A stretch of DNA of 10,559 bases from HGM13006 sp964514175 (lineage in GTDB: Bacteria > Bacillota > Clostridia > Oscillospirales > Oscillospiraceae). A program made the position numbers and the translations under genes. Positions 6,806 through 10,559 of the stretch are shown piece after piece (within the stretch, counting starts at the first letter, position 1; each line of letters starts with the position of its first letter). The DNA is taken from positions 1 to 10,559 of the forward strand of contig CAZEPQ010000062.1 in assembly GCA_964514175.1 (NCBI GenBank). The letters are read 5' to 3'. The notes beneath the pieces are model-generated. The model ran no database searches, was not told the origin of the DNA, and saw only the letters and a list, made by a program, of their open reading frames with translations.

Positions 6806-6840
6806 TGTTAATATTTTTTGAATACTGAAAAATATTGACA
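6806..6840. promoter_or_regulatory. long inverted repeat, candidate MarR operator
   Basis: TGTTAATATTTTT (6806-6818) and AAAAATATTGACA (6828-6840) are inverted copies matching at 12 of 13 positions, separated by 9 bases. The right arm contains the -35 of the MarR promoter, and the site lies upstream of the ABC start, so one bound regulator could control both genes. The region is very AT-rich, so part of the symmetry may be chance. Confidence 0.45.
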
Positions 6841-6863
6841 TCACAAATGTTACGGAGTAAAAT
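6835..6863 (+). promoter_or_regulatory. sigma-A promoter of the MarR gene
   Basis: A perfect TTGACA (6835-6840) and TAAAAT (6858-6863) are 17 bases apart, about 40 bases before the chosen ATG. The -35 falls in one arm of the inverted repeat, which fits autorepression. For the divergent ABC gene I see only weak matches in the same AT-rich region and do not call a promoter. Confidence 0.75.
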
Positions 6864-6909
6864 ATGTACACTGAATTACCCAATTGGTCGGCATGTAGGA
6901 GTGATTACC

Positions 6910-7359
6910 ATGAAGCAGCAATCCAACAGCAGCGCCATTCTCGGTCTGCTGCAGCATTTCAGAAAGCTTGACTGGAACAAGGCCCTTCCCGGCCTTACAC
7001 AGCCGGAATATCTGGTCCTTTCTGCCATTCATTATGGTCAGGAAAATAATCCCCATCAGCCGGGAATCTATGTATCCATTCTGGCAGATCATCTGATGAC
7101 CTCTGTTTCCATGGTGTCCAAGCTTTTAAAAGCTCTGGAGGAAAAGGGCTGGATCCTGCGTACCGTGGATAAGAACAGCCGCAGAAATACCTTCGTCTCC
7201 CTTACTCCTGCCGGAAAGAAGGTCCTTGTCTCCGCAGATACCGTCATGGACGAGATCAACCGTGCCGTAGCTGAGGATATGGGCGAGGCATACCAGCAGC
7301 TTATTTCCAATATTTCCGCACTACTTTCCAGCTACGAAAAGGTCCTCAACCAGATCTGA
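6910..7359 (+). CDS. MarR-family winged-helix transcriptional regulator
   Basis: A 149-residue protein of normal MarR length. The core contains LTQPEYLVLSAIHY, then the winged helix with ADHLMTSVSMVSKLLKALEEKGW (HTH and recognition helix) and a wing DKNSRRNTFVSLTPAGKKVL, followed by helices for dimerisation. MarR proteins commonly repress neighbouring efflux genes and release DNA on binding a small phenolic or antibiotic-like ligand. Here the divergent MacB-like ABC gene is the natural target. The ATG at 6910 was preferred to an in-frame TTG at 6835, because GGAGTGAT lies just upstream of 6910 and the earlier codon is the promoter -35. No terminator with a U-tract follows, so transcripts may run on into the que leader. 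Confidence 0.9.
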   Translation: MKQQSNSSAILGLLQHFRKLDWNKALPGLTQPEYLVLSAIHYGQENNPHQPGIYVSILADHLMTSVSMVSKLLKALEEKGWILRTVDKNSRRNTFVSLTPAGKKVLVSADTVMDEINRAVAEDMGEAYQQLISNISALLSSYEKVLNQI

Positions 7360-7363
7360 CGTA

Positions 7364-7392
7364 TTGCATTTTTCAATAAAATATGCTATAAA
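7364..7392 (+). promoter_or_regulatory. sigma-A promoter of the que operon
   Basis: TTGCAT (7364-7369) and TATAAA (7387-7392) are 17 bases apart. The predicted start near 7398-7400 coincides with the beginning of a stable hairpin, so the leader is about 158 bases long before the queD ATG. Confidence 0.75.
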
Positions 7393-7396
7393 CTAA

Positions 7397-7423
7397 GGGA
7401 CGTATCCGTTTTGGATGCGTCCC
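7397..7423 (+). other. stem-loop at the 5' end of the que leader
   Basis: GGGACGTATCC and GGATGCGTCCC form an 11-bp stem with one G-U pair around a 5-base loop. It begins at about the predicted transcription start and is followed by ATAATTTG, not a U-tract. It may protect the mRNA 5' end or insulate the riboswitch. As a terminator for the MarR transcript it would be weak. Confidence 0.55.
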
Positions 7424-7432
7424 ATAATTTGT

Positions 7433-7472
7433 GTGACAGTTCGCGGCCCTCCTGTCAGTAAACAAAACCAGG
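7433..7472 (+). promoter_or_regulatory. preQ1-I riboswitch aptamer
   Basis: TGACAG (7434-7439) and CTGTCA (7452-7457) form stem P1 around a 12-base loop (TTCGCGGCCCTC). An A-rich tail, GTAAACAAAACCAGG (7458-7472), follows. This is the H-type pseudoknot layout of preQ1-I: the tail fills the P1 groove and its end (CC-A-GG) can pair with the loop CGG (7444-7446). C7451, just before the 3' strand of P1, is positioned as the ligand-binding cytosine. Loop and tail closely resemble the Thermoanaerobacter tengcongensis aptamer as I recall it (loop UCGCAG.., tail UUAACAAAACAAGG). The position before a complete preQ1 synthesis operon makes the call strong. Confidence 0.87.
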
Positions 7473-7476
7473 TTTG

Positions 7477-7493
7477 CATCCGGGTTCCGGGTG
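7477..7493 (+). other. linker hairpin between aptamer and terminator
   Basis: CATCCGG and CCGGGTG pair over 7 bp (one U-G) around a GTT loop, and weaker pairs can extend the stem outward. It lies between the aptamer and the terminator and could bring the aptamer loop close to the terminator 5' arm. Confidence 0.5.
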
Positions 7494-7500
7494 TGGATTT

Positions 7501-7522
7501 GGGGCGCATTGCGCCCTTTTTT
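7501..7522 (+). terminator. intrinsic terminator in the que leader (riboswitch expression platform)
   Basis: GGGCGC (7502-7507) and GCGCCC (7511-7516) form a perfect GC stem around ATT, followed by six T (7517-7522). It stands 34 bases before the queD ATG with no coding sequence upstream in the leader, so it must be conditional. The aptamer loop GCGGCCCT (7443-7450) can pair with GGGGCGC (7501-7507) with one bulged G, a plausible antiterminator. preQ1 binding would block that pairing and switch the operon off; this switching is inferred. Confidence 0.85.
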
Positions 7523-7556
7523 GCTGCATGAAAGCGCCGCTGAAAGGATTTTCGAT

Positions 7557-8006
7557 ATGTACTATTTACAGTCCGAGGCCAGCTTTGATGCGGCACATTT
7601 TTTGTCCGGCTACCAGGGCAAATGCAAAAACATTCATGGTCACCGCTGGCGTGTGGTGGCTACCGTCCGGGGCGAACATCTCCAATCTGGGGGCTCCCAG
7701 AAGGGCATGCTGATGGATTTCGGCGATCTCAAAACCGATCTGAAGGCGCTGGCAGACAAATATGACCACAGCCTGATCCTGGAGATGGGCTCTTTGAAGG
7801 AAAACACCTTGGCCGCTCTTCAGGAAGAGGCCTTCCATCTGGAGCTTGTTCCCTTCCGCACCACGGCAGAGAACTTCGCAAAGCATTTCTACGAGCTACT
7901 CTCCTTTAAGGGCTACAATGTCAAGGAGGTTGCCGTCTACGAAACCCCCACCAACTGCGCCGTCTACGACGGTGAAAAGGAGGTGCCCGACATTGCCTGG
8001 TTATAA
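7557..8006 (+). CDS. queD: 6-carboxy-5,6,7,8-tetrahydropterin synthase
   Basis: Converts dihydroneopterin triphosphate to 6-carboxytetrahydropterin, the second step of 7-deazaguanine synthesis. The 149-residue protein belongs to the T-fold QueD/PTPS family. Zinc ligands are visible as His14 (AAHFL) and His27/His29 (NIHGH), with the catalytic Cys23 in GKCKNIHGH. YDHSLIL carries the second catalytic His, and YETPTN the pterin-binding Glu. The ATG at 7557 is preceded by AAAGGA. An upstream in-frame TTG at 7491 lies before the leader terminator and is unlikely. First gene of the operon, directly downstream of the riboswitch. Confidence 0.95.
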   Translation: MYYLQSEASFDAAHFLSGYQGKCKNIHGHRWRVVATVRGEHLQSGGSQKGMLMDFGDLKTDLKALADKYDHSLILEMGSLKENTLAALQEEAFHLELVPFRTTAENFAKHFYELLSFKGYNVKEVAVYETPTNCAVYDGEKEVPDIAWL

Positions 8007-8661
8007 AATCGCTGAAACCTTTCTCAGCATCAACGGAGAAGGCACCAAGGCCGGTCAGCTCTCCTTCTTTGTCCGCTTTGTGGGCTGTAACTTAAACTGT
8101 GACTACTGCGACACAAAGTGGGCCAATCTGCCGGACGCCCCCTATCGGGAAATGACCGAACTGGAGCTGTACGCTCTCATTAAGGAAAGCGGTGCCCAGA
8201 ATATCACCATCACCGGCGGCGAGCCCATGATCCAGCGGAACATTGAACATCTTCTGGATCTGCTGTGCCGTGATCCCGGCCTCTTTGTGGAGGTGGAGAC
8301 CAACGGAAGCGTCCCTCTGGCGCCCTTCCTTTCCCTGCCTGCCCGCCCCTCCTTCACAATGGACTACAAGCTGTCCAAGAGCGGCATGGAGAAATATATG
8401 TGTACCGAAAACTTTGCCCACCTGGACAAGCGGGACACGGTGAAATTTGTCTGCGGCAGCATGGAGGATCTGATCCGTGCGGAGGAAATTATGACTCAGT
8501 ACGGTCTCATAGGCCGCACCAATGTATATTTAAGTCCCGTGTTCGGCGCCATCGCGCCTGCCGACATGGTTGAATTTATGAAGGAGCGCCGTCTCACTGG
8601 CGTTACACTGCAAATCCAGATGCACAAGGTCATCTGGGATCCCGAGAAACGAGGTGTCTGA
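7993..8661 (+). CDS. queE: 7-carboxy-7-deazaguanine synthase (radical SAM)
   Basis: Radical SAM enzyme that contracts the ring of 6-carboxytetrahydropterin to 7-carboxy-7-deazaguanine. The 222-residue protein begins MPGYKIAETFLSINGEGTKAG, the typical QueE N terminus. Its cluster motif CNLNCDYC (Cys32, 36, 39; C-x3-C-x2-C) binds the [4Fe-4S] cluster, and TITGGEP is the SAM-contacting motif. I place the start at the TTG 7993-7995, overlapping the end of queD by 14 bases, because an excellent ribosome binding site AAAAGGAGGTG lies 7 to 9 bases upstream and no ATG fits. Earlier in-frame starts would be read over queD and give an unrelated N terminus. Overlap with queD implies translational coupling. 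Confidence 0.92.
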   Translation: MPGYKIAETFLSINGEGTKAGQLSFFVRFVGCNLNCDYCDTKWANLPDAPYREMTELELYALIKESGAQNITITGGEPMIQRNIEHLLDLLCRDPGLFVEVETNGSVPLAPFLSLPARPSFTMDYKLSKSGMEKYMCTENFAHLDKRDTVKFVCGSMEDLIRAEEIMTQYGLIGRTNVYLSPVFGAIAPADMVEFMKERRLTGVTLQIQMHKVIWDPEKRGV

Positions 8662-8665
8662 GCAT

Positions 8666-9241
8666 ATGATCGACACAAAAGCCATTGAAGAACATATCCG
8701 GGGCATTCTGGTGGCCCTGGGAGACGACCCCAATCGGGAAGGTCTCATTGAGACCCCCCAGCGAGTGGCAAAGATGTATGAAGAAGTCTTTGCCGGTATG
8801 AACTATACCAACGAAGAGATCGCACAGATGTTTGACAAAACCTTCTGCGAGGCAGACCCGGCCCACAAGGATCTGGTGGTGGTAAAGGATATCGACGTGT
8901 TTTCCTACTGCGAGCATCACCTTGCCCTGATGTACGACATGAGGGTTTCCGTGGGCTATCTTCCCAACGGCAAGGTCATCGGCCTGAGCAAGATCGCTCG
9001 AATCGCCGACATGGCAGCACGGCGGCTTCAATTGCAGGAGCGGCTGGGCCGGGACATTGCGGAGATCATCTCCATGGTCACCGGCAGTGAGGATGTTGCC
9101 GTGGTGATCTCCGGCTGCCATAGCTGCATGACCGCCCGAGGCATTTCCAAGCCCGGCGCAAAAACCGTGACCCAGACCTACCGGGGCAAATTTGAGACAG
9201 ACCCGGTGCTGCAAATGCGAATGGAGGCACTTTTACGATGA
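8666..9241 (+). CDS. folE: GTP cyclohydrolase I
   Basis: Converts GTP to 7,8-dihydroneopterin triphosphate, here the entry step of the preQ1 pathway (the same product also feeds folate). The 191-residue protein is a type IA T-fold enzyme. Zinc ligands are Cys82 and His85 in YCEHHL and Cys154 in HSCMTARG, and VIGLSKIARIADM is the family motif. The strand after CEHHL reads ALMYDMRVSVGYLP rather than the common VPFxGxxHVAYIP, a variant I associate with clostridial enzymes in que operons. The ATG at 8666 was chosen over the GTG at 8654, since that GTG is part of the ribosome binding site GAGGTG. The stop overlaps the queC start as ATGA. Confidence 0.95.
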   Translation: MIDTKAIEEHIRGILVALGDDPNREGLIETPQRVAKMYEEVFAGMNYTNEEIAQMFDKTFCEADPAHKDLVVVKDIDVFSYCEHHLALMYDMRVSVGYLPNGKVIGLSKIARIADMAARRLQLQERLGRDIAEIISMVTGSEDVAVVISGCHSCMTARGISKPGAKTVTQTYRGKFETDPVLQMRMEALLR

Positions 9242-9918
9242 AAATTCTGGTTTTATCCAGCGGCGGCGTGGACTCAACCACCTGCCTTGGTATGGCTTTG
9301 AAGGAGGTTGGGGCCGAAAATGTCATTGCCCTTTCCATCTACTACGGTCAGAAGCATGAGAAAGAGATCCGGGCCGCAAAGGCCGTGGCAGATTATTATG
9401 GAGTGGAGCGGATGGAACTGGATCTGTCCACCATTTTTGCTGGCAGCAATTGCAGCCTCTTAAAGCAGTCCACCGAAGAGATTCCCCAGGAGAGCTATGC
9501 CCAGCAGATCGAAGAAACCGAAGGAAACGCCCCGGTATCCACCTACGTTCCCTTCCGCAACGGCCTGTTCCTGTCCTCTGCCGCCAGCATTGCCCTTTCC
9601 CACGGCTGCTCCAAGATCATGTATGGTGCCCATGCCGACGATGCCGCCGGCAGCGCCTATCCCGATTGCAGTCTGGAATTTGTAAACTATATGAACAAGG
9701 CCATTTATTTAGGCTCCGGCGACCAGCTTCGTCTGGAAGCTCCCTTCGTCTCCATGAACAAGGCCGACGTTGTGAAGATCGGCCTGGAGCTTGGCGTTCC
9801 CTACGAGCTTACATGGAGCTGTTACGAGGGAAAGGAAAAGCCCTGTATGAAGTGCGCCACCTGTATTGACCGCACCGCCGCCTTTGAGAAAAACGGCGTC
9901 ACTGATCCCATTTTATAA
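9238..9918 (+). CDS. queC: 7-cyano-7-deazaguanine (preQ0) synthase
   Basis: ATP-dependent enzyme that converts 7-carboxy-7-deazaguanine and ammonia to preQ0. The 226-residue length is normal. The N-terminal PP-loop SGGVDST (8-14) binds ATP. VPFRNGLFLS and YGAHADDAAGSAYPDC are family motifs. A C-terminal zinc site uses Cys195, 203, 206 and 209 (SCYEGKEKPCMKCATC). The ATG overlaps the folE stop, and GGAGG lies about 10 bases upstream inside folE, so translation is coupled. Confidence 0.96.
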   Translation: MKILVLSSGGVDSTTCLGMALKEVGAENVIALSIYYGQKHEKEIRAAKAVADYYGVERMELDLSTIFAGSNCSLLKQSTEEIPQESYAQQIEETEGNAPVSTYVPFRNGLFLSSAASIALSHGCSKIMYGAHADDAAGSAYPDCSLEFVNYMNKAIYLGSGDQLRLEAPFVSMNKADVVKIGLELGVPYELTWSCYEGKEKPCMKCATCIDRTAAFEKNGVTDPIL

Positions 9919-9931
9919 GGAGGAACCCACA

Positions 9932-10432
9932 ATGGCATCCGGAAGAACCAAGGACGAGCTTACCGGCGTTACCGAGCTTGGTAACCGCAACGTAAAATAT
10001 CCAACCGATTACGCCCCCCAGGTGCTGGAGACCTTTATCAACAAGCACCAGGATAACGATTATTTTGTCAAATTCAACTGCCCCGAATTCACCTCCCTGT
10101 GCCCCATCACGGGCCAGCCGGACTTCGCCACCATCTACATCAGCTATGTGCCCGATGTGAAGATGGTAGAGAGCAAGAGTTTGAAGCTCTATCTCTTCTC
10201 CTTCCGCAATCACGGTGATTTCCACGAGGACTGCATGAATATCATTATGAAGGATCTGATTCGCCTGATGGATCCCAAATACATTGAGGTCTGGGGCAAG
10301 TTCACCCCCCGTGGCGGCATCTCCATCGACCCCTATTGCAATTATGGCAGACCCGGCACCCGCTGGGAAGAGGTGGCCTGGAACCGCATGGCCAATCACG
10401 ACCTGTACCCGGAAAAGGTGGATAACCGCTGA
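9932..10432 (+). CDS. queF: NADPH-dependent preQ0 reductase (7-cyano-7-deazaguanine reductase)
   Basis: Reduces the nitrile of preQ0 to the aminomethyl group of preQ1, the form inserted into bacterial tRNA. The 166-residue protein is the short, single-domain (YkvM-type) T-fold form. The catalytic Cys57 is in FTSLCPITGQPD with Asp64, and the signature ESKSLKLY (80-87) supplies the substrate-binding Glu80; HGDFHED follows. The ATG at 9932 has TAAGGAGG upstream, overlapping the queC stop. An earlier in-frame start inside queC is not supported. Presence of queF points to the tRNA queuosine route rather than a preQ0-based DNA modification. Confidence 0.95.
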   Translation: MASGRTKDELTGVTELGNRNVKYPTDYAPQVLETFINKHQDNDYFVKFNCPEFTSLCPITGQPDFATIYISYVPDVKMVESKSLKLYLFSFRNHGDFHEDCMNIIMKDLIRLMDPKYIEVWGKFTPRGGISIDPYCNYGRPGTRWEEVAWNRMANHDLYPEKVDNR

Positions 10433-10559
10433 TGACCGCCCAGCTCAAGCACCTGCCCCAACTGCTTATCCCCTGGTACGAAACCGCCAAACGGGATCTG
10501 CCCTGGAGGCAGGACAAGGAGCCATACCACGTCTGGCTGTCGGAGATCATGCTCCAGCA
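10432..10559 (+). CDS. mutY: A/G-specific adenine glycosylase, N-terminal part (cut by window edge)
   Basis: Removes adenine mispaired with 8-oxoguanine in base excision repair. Only the first 42 codons are present, running off the right edge. LLIPWYETAKRDLPWR and PYHVWLSEIMLQ match the strongly conserved MutY N terminus (Y-x4-R-x-LPWR and PYxVWLSEIMLQ). Glu38 corresponds to the catalytic Glu of MutY. The ATG at 10432 overlaps the queF stop (TGATG), with AAGGTGG about 9 bases upstream, so it is probably co-transcribed with the que genes. Confidence 0.9.
   Translation, partial: MTAQLKHLPQLLIPWYETAKRDLPWRQDKEPYHVWLSEIMLQ

Noticed and set aside
7397..7423. Hairpin as terminator of the MarR gene
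   Set aside because: No U-tract follows the stem, and the que promoter lies just before it with +1 at the stem base. It is better read as part of the que leader.
7397..7556. preQ1-II or preQ1-III riboswitch
   Set aside because: The short stem with a 12-base loop and an adjacent A-rich tail fits the small class I fold. I see no extra conserved stem requiring the larger classes.
7557..10432. 7-deazaguanine DNA-modification (Dpd-like or phage) cluster
   Set aside because: queF is present, no dpdA-type transglycosylase, helicase or nuclease genes are nearby, and a preQ1 riboswitch precedes the operon. This is a normal queuosine precursor operon.
1..10559. CRISPR array, insertion sequence or toxin-antitoxin pair
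   Set aside because: No regularly spaced repeats, transposase motifs or terminal repeats are visible. The XRE gene has no overlapping toxin-like partner; its neighbour is a divergent lipoprotein gene.

Overview
The window looks like a chromosomal segment of a moderately GC-rich, low-G+C-phylum (Firmicutes/Bacillota) anaerobe, probably a Clostridia member of the Oscillospirales/Ruminococcaceae type. The reasons are strong GGAGG-type ribosome binding sites, several TTG starts, sigma-A promoters with 17-bp spacers, a MacB-like ABC fusion typical of gut clostridia, and a preQ1-I riboswitch very like the Thermoanaerobacter one. The taxonomic call is inference.

Layout. (1) 1-2400, minus strand: a pyrB gene starts at a TTG, is followed without a gap by an RlmI-type 23S rRNA methyltransferase gene, and then by a strong promoter driving a tRNA (Gly-like) that runs off the left edge. 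The PyrB protein carries a C-terminal zinc-finger tail homologous to the zinc domain of PyrI. (2) 2400-3155: a divergent GNAT acetyltransferase gene ending in a perfect palindromic, two-way terminator. (3) 3156-3938: an AT-richer cassette of a small lipoprotein gene and a divergent 75-residue XRE regulator gene. They share an intergenic region with a perfect 17-bp palindrome, and a two-way terminator closes each side. (4) 3940-7359: a large MacB-like ABC ATPase/permease gene on the minus strand and a divergent MarR regulator gene, with a long inverted repeat between them. (5) 7360-10432: a complete preQ1 (queuosine precursor) operon, queD-queE-folE-queC-queF, behind a sigma-A promoter, a preQ1-I riboswitch and an intrinsic terminator. 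(6) 10432 to the right edge: the start of mutY, overlapping the queF stop codon.

How the genes work together. FolE turns GTP into dihydroneopterin triphosphate, QueD makes 6-carboxytetrahydropterin, QueE makes 7-carboxy-7-deazaguanine, QueC makes preQ0 and QueF reduces it to preQ1. The product is sensed in the leader RNA and, by inference, shuts the operon down. The later queuosine genes (tgt, queA, queG/queH) are not in the window. The ABC/MarR and lipoprotein/XRE pairs are each a divergent target-plus-regulator unit.

Most of the window is ordinary housekeeping. The points most worth a second look are the PyrB zinc tail, the riboswitch with a visible loop-to-terminator antiterminator pairing, and the small XRE/lipoprotein cassette with its palindromic operator candidate. 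No gene-free stretch exceeds 300 bases.
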